DNA from: Sphingomonas sp. C3-2 | Lineage (GTDB): Bacteria; Pseudomonadota; Alphaproteobacteria; Sphingomonadales; Sphingomonadaceae | NCBI RefSeq assembly: GCF_033025475.1 | Contig: NZ_CP130322.1 | Coordinates: forward strand, 3,043,001-3,107,000 | Length of the DNA: 64,000 nucleotides | Direction: 5' to 3' | Part shown: positions 1-15,052 of the stretch, one piece after another | How the letters are laid out: every line of letters begins with the position of its first letter | Position numbering within the stretch: the first letter of the stretch is position 1 | The notes under the pieces: model-generated | What the model was told of the DNA's origin: nothing | What the model saw: the letters and a program-made list of their open reading frames with translations, nothing else | The model's database searches: none | Program-made: the position numbers and the translations under genes

Positions 1-272
1 CGGGGCGGGCCAATGACGATCCCGCGCGCGCCTATCCGGGGGATCGCCCGTCGAGCACCATATTGCTCGACCAGCTCGATGCCCGCACGCTCGGCGCGCT
101 TATCGCCTTTTACGAGCACCGCACCTTCACCAACGCCGTTCTGCTCGGGATCAACCCGTTCGATCAGTTCGGCGTGGAGCTGGGCAAGGAGATTGCCCGG
201 TCGATCGAGGGCGCCGATATCCAGCATTTCGATCCGTCGACCCGTTCGTTGATCGAACGCGCCTTCGGCTGA
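1..272 (+). CDS. pgi: Glucose-6-phosphate isomerase, C-terminal fragment
   Basis: This is the end of a gene cut by the left edge; the first complete codon begins at base 3. The visible 89 residues match the C-terminus of phosphoglucose isomerase: a PGDRPSS stretch, then INPFDQFGVELGK, whose lysine is a conserved active-site residue of the family. The enzyme interconverts glucose-6-phosphate and fructose-6-phosphate in the cytosol. The next gene, gor, is 121 bases downstream on the same strand, so the two may be cotranscribed, but no promoter or terminator is obvious between them. Confidence 0.9.
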   Translation, partial: GRANDDPARAYPGDRPSSTILLDQLDARTLGALIAFYEHRTFTNAVLLGINPFDQFGVELGKEIARSIEGADIQHFDPSTRSLIERAFG

Positions 273-393
273 GGCGATTTCAGTGATGCGGAAAAGGCGT
301 TTGTCTGTTCCGCATCCGCTGCCTACATCGCGACAGGATGAAACTGGCCGTCGCGTGCCGCGTGCGGCCGTGTGCAATGGATAAGGATGGAAC

Positions 394-1740
394 ATGCCCG
401 GCTTCGACTATGATCTTTTCGTGATTGGAGCCGGGTCGGGCGGTGTCCGGGCCTCGCGCATTGCGGCCGCGCACGGCGCCAGGGTGGCGGTGGCCGAGGA
501 ATACCGCGTCGGCGGCACCTGCGTCATTCGCGGCTGCGTGCCCAAGAAGATGCTCGTTTACGGCGCGCATTTCGCCGAGGATTTGGAAGATGCTCGCCGG
601 TTCGGCTGGGATGTCGGCGAACCCAAATTCGACTGGGCAACGCTGCGCGACAATGTGCTCGCCGATGTCGATCGGCTGAACTGCGCCTATACGGATACGC
701 TCAACAACAACAAGGTCGAGATTATCCTCGAGCGCGCGACCATTGCGGGCCCCAACGCGGTGCGCCTTGCCTCCGGCCAGACGGTGACCGCAGGCAAGAT
801 CCTGATCGCGACGGGCGCCTGGCCGATCATTCCGGATGTGCTGGGGGCGGAACATGGCATCACCTCGAACGAGGTGTTCCATCTGGAAGAACTGCCGCGC
901 CGTGTCGTGATCGCCGGGGGCGGCTATATCGCCAATGAATTTGCGGGCATCCTGCACCAGTTTGGCAGCCATGTGACCATCGTCAATCGATCGGACACCA
1001 TCCTGCGCGGCTATGACGAGCAGATCCGCGACCGATTGCTTCAGATTTCGATGACCAAGGGCATCGAATTCCGCTTCAACGCGCCGTTCGAAAAGATAGT
1101 GAAGCAGGAGGATGGCTCGCTCCGCATCTTCCTGAAGGGCTGCGAGCCAATCGAGGCCGATGCGCTGCTGTTCGCAACGGGGCGCCGCCCGCATACCGAG
1201 GGACTTGGCCTCGAAAATGCCGGCGTCGCGGTAAACGAAAAGGGCGCGATCGTGGTCGGTGCGGACAACCGCACAAGCTGTGACAGCATCTACGCGGTGG
1301 GCGACGTTACCGACCGTATCCAGCTGACCCCGGTCGCGATCCGCGAGGGGCAAGCCTTTGCCGACAGCGTGTTCGGGGGCACGCCGCGCCAGGTCGATTA
1401 CAGCTGCATTCCCTCAGCCGTGTTCAGCCATCCGCCGATCGCGGGTGTGGGGATGACCGAGGGCGAGGCGCGCGAGAAAATCGGCGAGATTGCGGTCTAT
1501 CAGTCGGATTTCCGACCGATGAAGAACGTCCTTGCCGGTCGCAACGAACGCTCGCTCTACAAGATGATCTGCAATGCCGAGACGGGCGTGGTCGTCGGGC
1601 TCCACATGATCGGCCCCGATGCGCCCGAGATCCTTCAGGCAGCGGCGATCGCGGTGAAGGCGAAACTCACGAAGCAGGCGTTCGACGACACCGTCGCGCT
1701 CCACCCGAGCATGGCGGAAGAATTGGTGCTGATGCGCTAA
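394..1740 (+). CDS. gor: Glutathione-disulfide reductase
   Basis: 448 residues, normal length for the family. It reduces oxidised glutathione with NADPH in the cytosol. Visible features in order: an FAD-binding GAGSGG loop at residues 12-17, the redox-active disulfide GGTCVIRGCVPKK with Cys43 and Cys48, a second Rossmann glycine loop (GGGYIANE) near residue 175 for NADPH, and the C-terminal HPSMAEE with the catalytic His437 and Glu442. The GTCVIRGCVPKK form separates glutathione reductase from lipoamide dehydrogenase and mercuric reductase. The ATG at 394 is preceded by AAGGATGGA, a plausible ribosome binding site. Confidence 0.95.
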   Translation: MPGFDYDLFVIGAGSGGVRASRIAAAHGARVAVAEEYRVGGTCVIRGCVPKKMLVYGAHFAEDLEDARRFGWDVGEPKFDWATLRDNVLADVDRLNCAYTDTLNNNKVEIILERATIAGPNAVRLASGQTVTAGKILIATGAWPIIPDVLGAEHGITSNEVFHLEELPRRVVIAGGGYIANEFAGILHQFGSHVTIVNRSDTILRGYDEQIRDRLLQISMTKGIEFRFNAPFEKIVKQEDGSLRIFLKGCEPIEADALLFATGRRPHTEGLGLENAGVAVNEKGAIVVGADNRTSCDSIYAVGDVTDRIQLTPVAIREGQAFADSVFGGTPRQVDYSCIPSAVFSHPPIAGVGMTEGEAREKIGEIAVYQSDFRPMKNVLAGRNERSLYKMICNAETGVVVGLHMIGPDAPEILQAAAIAVKAKLTKQAFDDTVALHPSMAEELVLMR

Positions 1741-1750
1741 GATGCGTCCG

Positions 1751-1777
1751 GGCGCCCAAGCTTAAAGCCCGGGCGCC
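1751..1777. terminator. Hairpin between convergent gor and acs
   Basis: GGCGCCC at 1751-1757 can pair with GGGCGCC at 1771-1777 around a 13-base loop. It sits between two convergent stop codons and could serve both genes. There is no clear T run on either side, so intrinsic termination is only a suggestion. Confidence 0.4.
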
Positions 1778-1787
1778 TGGTACAGCA

Positions 1788-3728
<1,941 letters not shown>

Positions 3729-3874
3729 CCGATTCTTCTCCTTGTGGAGCGATGTTTGACGGAGGTCCGCCAAGCAACGCAACCCCCGATTGGACTAGAC
3801 CCGATCGGATTTGGGGCGTTGCGCGACGATGCGCCGCTGCTACAAAACCGCAAAACGAAAGGAAGTTCAGTCTT

Positions 3875-4798
3875 ATGCCGTCCGGATTGGCTGCGTTGCT
3901 TGATGATGTCGCTGCGATTGCCAAGGTGGCGGCCGCATCGCTGGACGATGTGACGGCGGCGGCCGGCAAGGCGGGGACGAAGGCCGCCGGTGTCGTGATC
4001 GACGATACCGCGGTGACCCCGCAATATGTGACCGGTTTCACCCCTGACCGCGAACTGCCGATGATCTGGCGTATCGCGCTGGGATCGCTGCGCAACAAGC
4101 TGCTGTTGCTGCTGCCCGCCGCGATCGCGCTGAGCATGTTTGCGCCCTGGGCGATCACGCCGATCCTGATGGTGGGCGGCGCCTATCTGTGTTTCGAGGG
4201 CGCAGAAAAACTGATCGAGGCCATGGGCGGCGGGCACGGCAAGGATGCGGACGAGGACGGGGCGGGGGACCCCGCGCATCTTGAGGAGCAGAAGGTGTCG
4301 GGCGCGATCCGGACCGACCTGATCCTGTCGGCCGAGATCATGGCGATCACGCTGGCCGAGGTGGCGGACCGCTCGCTCGGCATGCAGATCGGCGTGCTCG
4401 CGGCCGTCGGGATCATCATCACGCTCGCGGTGTACGGCGTGGTCGCGTTCATCGTGAAGATGGACGATATCGGGCTGCACTTCGCGCGCAAGGACGGTGC
4501 GTTGATCCAGGCGACTGGGCGGATGCTGGTGCGCGGCATGCCGCATCTGCTGACGACGCTTTCGGTGGTCGGTCTGGCCGCGATGATCTGGGTCGGTGGT
4601 GGTTTCATCGTCCACGGGCTGGGCGAGTTCGGGCTGCACGGGGTGGAGGAACTGATCCACGGCGCGCAGCATCATGCGGCGGCCGCAATGCCGTTTGCCG
4701 AGGGCGTCGTGTCGTGGACCGTGGGGGCGATCGGCGCCGGGATCGTCGGCCTGATCGTGGGCCTGATCGTCGCGCTTGTGGTCAAGCGCTTTCACTAA
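3875..4798 (+). CDS. DUF808 (YedI-like) inner-membrane protein
   Basis: 307 residues, close to the size of E. coli YedI. The sequence matches the DUF808 family: an N-terminal LAALLDDVAAIAK segment, a soluble lysine- and alanine-rich portion, then several membrane helices (for example around residues 75-110 and 175-205) and a long C-terminal hydrophobic stretch. The function of the family is unknown. The start ATG at 3875 follows AAAGGAAG. The gene is divergent from acs across about 146 bases in which I recognise no specific operator, and ends 10 bases before the convergent regulator gene. Confidence 0.85.
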   Translation: MPSGLAALLDDVAAIAKVAAASLDDVTAAAGKAGTKAAGVVIDDTAVTPQYVTGFTPDRELPMIWRIALGSLRNKLLLLLPAAIALSMFAPWAITPILMVGGAYLCFEGAEKLIEAMGGGHGKDADEDGAGDPAHLEEQKVSGAIRTDLILSAEIMAITLAEVADRSLGMQIGVLAAVGIIITLAVYGVVAFIVKMDDIGLHFARKDGALIQATGRMLVRGMPHLLTTLSVVGLAAMIWVGGGFIVHGLGEFGLHGVEELIHGAQHHAAAAMPFAEGVVSWTVGAIGAGIVGLIVGLIVALVVKRFH

Positions 4799-4808
4799 AG
4801 CGCCCGCG

Positions 4809-6233
4809 TTAGCTGACGCGGTAGGGGACGATATCGCGCCGGTCGGGATCGATGCGGATCGCCCGGTCGGCGGGCGGAAAGGCGCGCTGATCGCAATCGG
4901 TGCGCGGGCAAAGGCGGCATGAGATGCCAATGGGTGTCGCGCTTGCCTCGGGCCGCGTATCGATGCTGTCGGCATAGATGAAATCGCCCGCATGCTCGAC
5001 CTCACAGCCTAGCGCGACCGCGTAGCGGCGCGGCGAGCGGGCATAGCTACCCGAGGGTTTGACCAGCCCCTTGGCCATCTGGACGTAGCGTAGCCCATCG
5101 GGCGTTTCGGCGAGCTGGACGAGGATGCGATCGGGAATGGCGACCGCCTCGTGGACGTTCCACAAGGGGCAGGCCCCGCCGAAGCGCGCGAACTGGAGGC
5201 GGGTGGCGGAGTGGCGCTTGGTGATGTTGCCCGCCATGTCGACGCGGCAGAAGAAGAAGGGAATGCCGCGCGCGCCGGGGCGCTGGAGCGTCGACAAGCG
5301 GTGGCAGGCCTGTTCGAAGCTGACGAGGAAGCGCTGGCAGAGCCGGTCGATATCGTGGCGGAGCATCCGCGCGGCGCCGCGAAAGCGTTCATAGGGCATG
5401 AGCAGCGCGCCGGCGGCATAGTTGGCGAGCCCGACCGAGAGCAGGCGCCGCGCCTCGGTGGTGCGCAGCCGGGCGGCATCGGCGATCAGATCGATCTCGG
5501 CTTCCATTTCCAACGCAATCAATTGATGCGCGAGGAGGAAGCGCCGGCTGGCGGCGGGCGCCCCCCCGAAGAGGCGGAGCCGGCGGTGGCTGCGATCCAG
5601 CTCACGCAAGGGCGCCTCGGGCGCGTAAGCGGCCTTTTCGACGAGGATTCCGTAGCGTTCTTGAAGATGATGGGCGAGATCATCTTCGGTCAGGATATGT
5701 TCGGGCCCCTGGCCGAGCGCGGCGGCCAGCGCCTCTGCCCGGCGATCGAGCAGGTCGACATAATTACCCGCCTCATGAAACCAATCGCGCGTTTCTTCCC
5801 ACGGAAGGCGGCCGCCGCCGGAGACGCCCGTTGAGATGCTTTCTTCCATCATCTGCAACCGTTCCTCGGCGCGGCGATAGGCGGTGTGGAGCGTGAGGAA
5901 GCGATCGGCGAAGTCGGGTTGCTGCTCGATCAGGCGGTGAAGGCTGTCCTCCGAAATCGAGCTGTCGGAAAATAAAGGATCGCCAAGAGCATCGCGCGTC
6001 GCAGCAAAACGTCGTTCGGGGTCGTCGGATTGAAATATATCAAGCTCGAGCGGGAAATGACGGCCGATCGCCGCGAGCACCGCGCGCGTCATCGGACGAT
6101 CGTCATTTTCCAACTGACTGAGATAGCTGACGGAAAGGCCGAGCCTTTTGGCCATGGCAGCCTGGCCCAATCCCGCGCGGTTGCGAAGTTCGCGGAGCCG
6201 ATTTCCAGCAAATAGGCGGTGTTTGACGGTCAC
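4809..6233 (-). CDS. ScfR-family regulator of propionyl-CoA metabolism (PccR/RamB-like)
   Basis: 474 residues. An XRE-type helix-turn-helix fills residues 8-65 (RLRELRNRAGLGQAAMAKRLGLS and following), then an IrrE-like peptidase-derived region, and a C-terminal DUF2083-type part with a cysteine cluster CRLCPRTDC. This architecture is that of short-chain fatty acyl-CoA regulators such as PccR of Rhodobacter sphaeroides and RamB of corynebacteria, which sense acyl-CoA esters. It is divergent from pccB, and a TTTGCAAA box lies 14 bases upstream of its start, so autoregulation and control of the propionate operon are inferred. The start is GTG (complement of 6231-6233); no ATG is near and the ribosome binding site is weak. 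Confidence 0.85.
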   Translation of the reverse strand: MTVKHRLFAGNRLRELRNRAGLGQAAMAKRLGLSVSYLSQLENDDRPMTRAVLAAIGRHFPLELDIFQSDDPERRFAATRDALGDPLFSDSSISEDSLHRLIEQQPDFADRFLTLHTAYRRAEERLQMMEESISTGVSGGGRLPWEETRDWFHEAGNYVDLLDRRAEALAAALGQGPEHILTEDDLAHHLQERYGILVEKAAYAPEAPLRELDRSHRRLRLFGGAPAASRRFLLAHQLIALEMEAEIDLIADAARLRTTEARRLLSVGLANYAAGALLMPYERFRGAARMLRHDIDRLCQRFLVSFEQACHRLSTLQRPGARGIPFFFCRVDMAGNITKRHSATRLQFARFGGACPLWNVHEAVAIPDRILVQLAETPDGLRYVQMAKGLVKPSGSYARSPRRYAVALGCEVEHAGDFIYADSIDTRPEASATPIGISCRLCPRTDCDQRAFPPADRAIRIDPDRRDIVPYRVS

Positions 6234-6246
6234 GATCCAAGGGTAG

Positions 6247-6291
6247 TTTGCAAAATTAGCATTCGCAACTTCGCAAATTCACAATTGCAAC
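6247..6291. promoter_or_regulatory. TTTGCAAA-type operator cluster, scfR-pccB intergenic
   Basis: The intergenic region holds a perfect TTTGCAAA palindrome at 6247-6254 and three near copies: TTCGCAAC (6262-6269), TTCGCAAA (6270-6277) and ATTGCAAC (6284-6291). TTTGCAAA is the published core of RamB and PccR sites. The spacing between copies here (centres 15, 8 and 14 bases apart) is not identical to the paired arrangement I recall for PccR, so which copies are used is open. Confidence 0.6.
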
Positions 6292-6340
6292 CGCGACAGA
6301 ACCTTGGAAAGGAGCGCGCGAGTTAGGAACCGAGGACACC

Positions 6341-7873
<1,533 letters not shown>

Positions 7874-7883
7874 GGAGGGCAAT

Positions 7884-8303
7884 ATGGCTATCGGCCGTCT
7901 GAACCATGTGGGCGTTGCGACGCCCTCGATCGAGAAATCGATCGTTCTGTACCGCGACCTGATGGGCGCGACGAAGATCCACGAACCGTTCGACCTGCCG
8001 CCGCAGGGCGTGCGGGTGTGCTTCGTCGACACGCCCAACAGCCAGATCGAACTGATCGAGCCGCTGGGCGAGAACAGCCCGATCCTGAAGTTCCTCGAAA
8101 AGAATCCGCTTGGCGGGCAGCATCATGTCTGCTTCGAGGTGGAGGACATTCACGCAGCCAAGGCCGAGATGGAAGCCAAGGGCGCGAAGGTGCTGGGCGA
8201 GCCGCGGATCGGCGCACACGGCACCCCCGTGATCTTCGTCCATCCGAAGGATATGGGCGGCGTGCTCGTCGAACTGATGGAAACGCCCAAGGGCGACCAC
8301 TGA
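7884..8303 (+). CDS. mce: Methylmalonyl-CoA epimerase
   Basis: 139 residues forming two vicinal-oxygen-chelate modules. It converts (2S)- to (2R)-methylmalonyl-CoA so that the mutase can act. Likely metal ligands are His8 (LNHVG), a histidine of GGQHHVCFEV (80/81) and Glu130 (VLVELME). The start ATG at 7884 follows GAGGAGGG, only ten bases after the pccB stop, so translation is probably coupled to pccB. Confidence 0.93.
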   Translation: MAIGRLNHVGVATPSIEKSIVLYRDLMGATKIHEPFDLPPQGVRVCFVDTPNSQIELIEPLGENSPILKFLEKNPLGGQHHVCFEVEDIHAAKAEMEAKGAKVLGEPRIGAHGTPVIFVHPKDMGGVLVELMETPKGDH

Positions 8304-8383
8304 CGCCTGCGTTGTGCCACGGCGGCTGATAAAGCCGCCGGGCACCGCCCGCGGGTGCGGGGGCATGAGGGGAAGGATGTGCT

Positions 8384-9175
8384 GTGAGCTATCAGACGAT
8401 CAGGCTTGAAGTTGCGGACGCGGTGGGCGTGATCACGATCGCGCGTCCCGAGCGGCTGAACGCTGCACCGCCGCGCACCTTTGACGAAATTCGCGACGTG
8501 GTGTCGCGCGTCGGCGAACTGGGCATCCGCGCGCTGGTGATCACCGGCGAGGGGCGGGCGTTCTGTTCGGGCGCCGACCTGACCGCCGAGGATGACGGCC
8601 AGTCGATCACGGGCGGCGAGGGGGCCTATAAGGCGCTCAAGAACAGCTATAACCCCGCGATGCTGGCGCTGGCACAGGCGGATGTGCCGATCGTTTCAGC
8701 GGTGAACGGCGTGGCGGCGGGAATTGGCTGCTCGCTGGCGCTGGCCGCCGATTTCACGCTGGCCGCACGCTCGGCCTATTTCCTTCAGGCCTTCGTCAAT
8801 ATCGGGCTGGTGCCCGATGGCGGCGCAAGCTGGATGCTGCCGCGCCTGGTGGGCAAGGCCCGCGCGACCGAGATGATGCTGCTGGGCGAACGGCTTCCGG
8901 CCGAAAAGGCGGAAAGCTGGGGCTTGATCTACAAGGCGGTGGACGCCGAAGCGCTGATGGACGAGGCGATGACGCTCGCCCGCAGGCTGGCGGCGGGCCC
9001 GACGCTGGCGATCGGCATGATGCGCAAGGGCATCGCCGATGCGCTGGAACAGGATTATGCCACGACGCTGGACGCCGAGGCGGGCCGGCAGCGCAAGGCG
9101 GCCGACAGTGCGGACGGGCATGAGGGAACGCTCGCCTTTCTTGAAAAGCGCAAGGCCAACTTCACGGGTAAATAA
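8384..9175 (+). CDS. Enoyl-CoA hydratase/isomerase family protein
   Basis: 263 residues of the crotonase superfamily. The oxyanion-hole segments GRAFCSGADL (near residue 60) and NGVAAGIGCSLAL (near 107) are present, and the NIGLVPDGGASWMLPRLVG segment resembles PaaG-like isomerases and hydratases with Asp in place of one catalytic Glu. The substrate is not determined; its position between mce and the mutase suggests it feeds a branched-chain or odd-chain acyl-CoA pathway. The start is a GTG at 8384 with GAGGGGAAGGA upstream; the nearby ATG at 8377 is out of frame. Confidence 0.88.
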   Translation: MSYQTIRLEVADAVGVITIARPERLNAAPPRTFDEIRDVVSRVGELGIRALVITGEGRAFCSGADLTAEDDGQSITGGEGAYKALKNSYNPAMLALAQADVPIVSAVNGVAAGIGCSLALAADFTLAARSAYFLQAFVNIGLVPDGGASWMLPRLVGKARATEMMLLGERLPAEKAESWGLIYKAVDAEALMDEAMTLARRLAAGPTLAIGMMRKGIADALEQDYATTLDAEAGRQRKAADSADGHEGTLAFLEKRKANFTGK

Positions 9176-9222
9176 GAACGCGACCGCCCGGTGCAGGACG
9201 GGTCGGAAAACGGGAATGAAAC

Positions 9223-11370
9223 ATGGCGGATAAAGTGACGATCGACAATTGGAAGGCGCTCGCCGACAAGGAAGTCAAGGGCAAGAACCTTGACTGGCAG
9301 ACCCCTGAGGGGATCACCGTCAAGCCGCTGTACACGGCGGAAGACGTGCAGGATGTCGAGCCCGGCCTGCCGGGCTTTGCGCCGTTCACGCGCGGCGTGC
9401 GCGCATCAATGTATGCGGGGCGCCCCTGGACGATCCGCCAATATGCGGGCTTTTCGACCGCCGAGGAATCGAACGCATTCTACCGCCGCAACCTCGCGGC
9501 CGGCCAGAAGGGGCTTTCGGTCGCCTTCGACCTTGCCACCCACCGCGGTTATGACAGCGACCACCCGCGCGTGACGGGCGACGTCGGCAAGGCGGGCGTG
9601 GCGATCGACAGCGTCGAGGACATGAAGATCCTGTTCGACGGCATTCCGCTCGACCAGATGTCGGTTTCGATGACGATGAACGGCGCGGTGATCCCGATCC
9701 TCGCCTTCTTCATCGTCGCCGGTGAAGAGCAGGGCGTCGACCGCAAGCTTTTGGACGGAACCATTCAGAACGACATTCTGAAGGAGTTCATGGTCCGCAA
9801 CACCTATATCTATCCGCCCGAACCCTCGATGCGGATCATTTCGGACATTTTCGGCTATACCAGCCGCGAGATGCCGAAGTTCAACTCGATCTCGATTTCC
9901 GGCTATCACATGCAGGAAGCCGGCGCGACACAGGTGCAGGAACTGGCCTTCACCATCGCCGACGGCATGGAATATGTGAAATACGGCGTTGCCTCGGGCC
10001 TCGACATCGACAAGTTCGCCGGCCGGCTGAGCTTCTTCTTCGCGATCGGCATGAACTTCTTCATGGAAATCGCGAAGCTGCGCGCCGCCCGCGTGCTGTG
10101 GCACCGCGTGATGACGCAGCTGGGCGCGAAGGACGAGCGTTCGAAGATGCTGCGCACCCATTGCCAGACGTCGGGCGTGTCGCTGACCGAGCAGGATCCG
10201 TACAACAACGTGATGCGCACGACGATCGAGGCGATGGCGGCGATGCTGGGTGGTACCCAGTCGCTCCACACCAACGCGCTCGATGAAGCGATCGCGCTGC
10301 CCACCGACTTCTCCGCACGCATCGCGCGCAACACGCAGATCGTGATCCAGGAAGAAACGGGGATGACCAAGGTCGTCGACCCGCTGGGCGGTTCCTATTA
10401 TGTCGAGGCGCTGACCAAGGAACTGGTCGACCGCGCCTGGGAGATCATCCAGAAGGTTGACGCCGAAGGCGGCATGGCGAAGGCCGTGGCGGCCGGCTGG
10501 CCCAAGTCGATGATCGAGGAAGCCGCCGCTGCGCGTCAGGCCCGTGTCGACCGCGGCGAAGACGTGATCGTCGGCGTGAACAAATATCGCCTGGCCGAAG
10601 AAGCCGAGATCGAAATTCTCGACGTCGACAACGTCGCCGTTCGCGAAGCGCAGATCGCGCGCATCAACACGGTGAAGGCGAACCGCGACGAAGCCAAGTG
10701 CCAGGCCGCGCTCAGCGCGCTGCGCGACGGCGCCGCCAGCGGCGCGAACCTGCTGGAACTGGCGGTCGAGGCCGCACGCCACCGCGCGACGCTGGGTGAA
10801 ATCTCGTCGGCGATGGAAGATGTGTTCGGCCGCTTTGGAACGGTGCCGACCCCGGTGAAGGGCATTTACGGCGGCGCCTATGAAGGCGACGACCGCTGGG
10901 CGCGCGTTGTCGACGGCGTCGACGCGTTCGAACGCCGCAAGGGCCGCAAGCCGCGCATGCTGGTGGCCAAGATGGGCCAGGACGGCCATGACCGCGGCGC
11001 CAACATCATCGCTTCGGCATACGGCGACATGGGCTTTGACGTGGTCAGCGGCCCGCTGTTCCAGACGCCCAAGGAAACGCTTGAACTGGCGCTGGAAAAG
11101 GATGTCGACGTGGTTGGCGCGTCGAGCCTTGCGGCCGGCCACAAGACGCTGATCCCCGAGCTGATCAACCTGCTGCGCGAAGCCGGCCGGTCGGACATCA
11201 AGGTGGTAGCGGGCGGCGTGATCCCCGCACAGGATTACGACTTCCTGCGCAGTGCCGGCGTGGCGGGCATCTATGGCCCCGGTTCGAACGTGATCGACAG
11301 CGCCGCCGACGTGCTGCGCCTGCTTGGCCACAACATGCCCCCCGAGGGCCTTGAGGACGCCGCAGAATGA
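9223..11370 (+). CDS. scpA: Methylmalonyl-CoA mutase
   Basis: 715 residues in a single chain, as in E. coli ScpA (Sbm). It rearranges (2R)-methylmalonyl-CoA to succinyl-CoA with adenosylcobalamin. The N-terminal TIM-barrel carries [18 protein letters not shown], and the C-terminal B12 domain holds DGHDRG at residues 587-592, where His589 is the lower axial ligand, followed by GSSLAAGHK-like and GGVIPAQDY segments. The stop codon overlaps the bioB start by four bases (ATGA). No MeaB chaperone gene is in the window. Confidence 0.97.
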   Translation: MADKVTIDNWKALADKEVKGKNLDWQTPEGITVKPLYTAEDVQDVEPGLPGFAPFTRGVRASMYAGRPWTIRQYAGFSTAEESNAFYRRNLAAGQKGLSVAFDLATHRGYDSDHPRVTGDVGKAGVAIDSVEDMKILFDGIPLDQMSVSMTMNGAVIPILAFFIVAGEEQGVDRKLLDGTIQNDILKEFMVRNTYIYPPEPSMRIISDIFGYTSREMPKFNSISISGYHMQEAGATQVQELAFTIADGMEYVKYGVASGLDIDKFAGRLSFFFAIGMNFFMEIAKLRAARVLWHRVMTQLGAKDERSKMLRTHCQTSGVSLTEQDPYNNVMRTTIEAMAAMLGGTQSLHTNALDEAIALPTDFSARIARNTQIVIQEETGMTKVVDPLGGSYYVEALTKELVDRAWEIIQKVDAEGGMAKAVAAGWPKSMIEEAAAARQARVDRGEDVIVGVNKYRLAEEAEIEILDVDNVAVREAQIARINTVKANRDEAKCQAALSALRDGAASGANLLELAVEAARHRATLGEISSAMEDVFGRFGTVPTPVKGIYGGAYEGDDRWARVVDGVDAFERRKGRKPRMLVAKMGQDGHDRGANIIASAYGDMGFDVVSGPLFQTPKETLELALEKDVDVVGASSLAAGHKTLIPELINLLREAGRSDIKVVAGGVIPAQDYDFLRSAGVAGIYGPGSNVIDSAADVLRLLGHNMPPEGLEDAAE

Positions 11371-12392
11371 GCAGCTGTTCCACCGGCGTGGCGATGACGC
11401 CCGACCTGCGCACCGACTGGAGCCGTGAGGAGATCACGGCGCTGTTCGACCTGCCGTTCAACGACCTGATGTTCGAGGCGCAGACCATCCACCGCGCGAA
11501 TTTCCCGCGCAACGAGGTCCAGCTGTCGACGCTGTTGTCGATCAAGACCGGCGGCTGCCCCGAGGATTGCGGCTATTGCAGCCAGTCCACCGAGGCGGAA
11601 AGCGGGCTGAAGGCCACCAAGCTGATGGACGTGCAGGCGGTGCTGCAGGCAGCAGCGCAGGCCAAGGACCATGGATCGGGCCGGTTCTGCATGGGCGCCG
11701 CATGGCGCAACCCCAAGGAACGCGACATGCCCGCGCTCATCGAAATGGTGAAGGGCGTTCGCCAGATGGGCATGGAAACCTGCATGACGCTGGGCATGCT
11801 GAGCGAAGGTCAGGCCAAGCAGCTCGCCGAGGCGGGGCTCGATTATTACAACCATAATATCGACACGAGCCCGGAAAACTACGCCAACGTCATCACCACC
11901 CGGACCTTTGAGGACCGGATCGAGACGCTGGAAAATGTGCGCAGCGCGGGCATCAATGTCTGCTGCGGCGGGATTGTTGGCATGGGCGAGACGCGGAGCG
12001 ACCGGATCGGCTTCCTCCACGCGCTGGCGACGATGCCGCACCCCGAAAGCGTGCCGATCAACGCGCTGGTGCCGGTAAAGGGCACGGTGCTGGGCGACAT
12101 GCTGGCCGATACCCCGCTGGCGAAGATCGACGAGGTCGAATTCGTACGGACGGTGGCGGTGGCGCGCATCGTGATGCCGAAATCGATGGTGCGCCTGTCG
12201 GCGGGCCGCGAAAGCATGTCGGAAGCCTGCCAGGCGCTGTGCTTCATGGCGGGCGCCAACAGCATCTTCACCGGCGACAAGCTGCTGACCGCAGCCAATG
12301 CCGGTGATGACAAGGATGCGGCGCTGCTCGGCAAGCTGGGGATGACGGCGATGCAGGCGCAGCCGCACGGCCATCTCGAGGCGGCCGAATAA
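11367..12392 (+). CDS. bioB: Biotin synthase
   Basis: 341 residues, normal length. This radical SAM enzyme inserts sulfur into dethiobiotin. The 4Fe-4S cluster motif is CPEDCGYC with Cys64, Cys68 and Cys71; the [17 protein letters not shown] and [13 protein letters not shown] segments are typical BioB cluster and substrate regions. It starts by an ATGA overlap with the mutase gene and ends in a TAATG overlap with the next gene, so it is translationally embedded in the propionate operon. No other bio genes lie nearby. The likely reason for the placement is that PccA, encoded two genes later, needs biotin. Confidence 0.96.
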   Translation: MSSCSTGVAMTPDLRTDWSREEITALFDLPFNDLMFEAQTIHRANFPRNEVQLSTLLSIKTGGCPEDCGYCSQSTEAESGLKATKLMDVQAVLQAAAQAKDHGSGRFCMGAAWRNPKERDMPALIEMVKGVRQMGMETCMTLGMLSEGQAKQLAEAGLDYYNHNIDTSPENYANVITTRTFEDRIETLENVRSAGINVCCGGIVGMGETRSDRIGFLHALATMPHPESVPINALVPVKGTVLGDMLADTPLAKIDEVEFVRTVAVARIVMPKSMVRLSAGRESMSEACQALCFMAGANSIFTGDKLLTAANAGDDKDAALLGKLGMTAMQAQPHGHLEAAE

Positions 12393-12772
12393 TGCTGGCG
12401 ACGGTGCTCTTCCTGGCCGCGGCGGTGCAGCAGCCCAATTGCGCGGACCCGGACACGCAGACGGACATGACCCTCTGCGCCGGGCGCGACTACAAGGCGG
12501 CCGACGCCGCGCTCAACGCGCAGTGGAAGATCACCTATGCCAAGATGAAGGCATGGGACGCCGAGGGGCTGAGCAATGACGGCCGCCCCGGCCATGCACC
12601 GGTGCTGCTCGACGGGCAGCGCGCCTGGCTGAAATATCGCGACGCGCACTGCGTGAGCGAAGGCTATTACGCGCGCGGCGGCAGCATGGAACCGATGCTG
12701 GTGAGCCTTTGCCTTGCCGAACTGACCAAGAAACGAACCGAACAATTGCGGGAACTGGCGGAAAGTAACTGA
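12392..12772 (+). CDS. LprI/DUF1311-like secreted small protein
   Basis: 126 residues. A hydrophobic N-terminus ([13 protein letters not shown]) looks like a short signal peptide, followed by a cysteine-containing domain ([30 protein letters not shown], then a second half with [14 protein letters not shown]) that fits the lysozyme-inhibitor LprI N-terminal family, DUF1311. Conserved cysteines would form disulfides in the periplasm. The ATG overlaps the bioB stop. Why it sits between bioB and pccA is unknown; it may simply be carried along in the operon. Confidence 0.75.
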   Translation: MLATVLFLAAAVQQPNCADPDTQTDMTLCAGRDYKAADAALNAQWKITYAKMKAWDAEGLSNDGRPGHAPVLLDGQRAWLKYRDAHCVSEGYYARGGSMEPMLVSLCLAELTKKRTEQLRELAESN

Positions 12773-12774
12773 AG

Positions 12775-14777
<2,003 letters not shown>

Positions 14778-14797
<20 letters not shown>

Positions 14798-15050
14798 GTT
14801 CGGGCACGGCGCTGGAGACGAAATCCAGCGCCACGCTTTCGACGAGTACCGACGCCCGCATCTTCTCTGCGATGATGCGGGCGTTGTGCTGTTCGATGCC
14901 CGGCTGAACGATGCTGAGCATCACCAGCCCGAAGCCATCCTCGCGCGCGGCAAGACGCGACGGGATGAGCGCTTGCTGCGCGAAATAGTTGAGGAGGCGC
15001 GGGATCGCCTGCGGCTCTGCTGCGGCATGGACGGTGTAATGCGCCTCCAT
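14778..15050 (-). CDS. Small ACT-like domain protein
   Basis: 90 residues. The sequence (HYTVHAAAEPQAIPRLLNYF, later ARIIAEKMRASVLVESVAL) has the beta-alpha-beta-beta-alpha-beta pattern and proportions of ACT-like regulatory domains, as in small subunits of acetolactate synthase. This is a pattern judgement, not a firm family match. It lies two bases downstream of the leucine-dehydrogenase-like gene on the same strand, so the two are probably one unit, and a role sensing a branched-chain amino acid is an inference. Its 3' end overlaps the end of convergent pccA by 20 bases. Confidence 0.65.
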
Positions 15051-15052
15051 GA

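Noticed and set aside
9406-11331. A 641-codon open frame on the minus strand
   Set aside because: It lies entirely antisense to the methylmalonyl-CoA mutase gene; its composition (rich in His, Arg, Asp) is the usual shadow of a GC-rich gene and it shows no family motifs.
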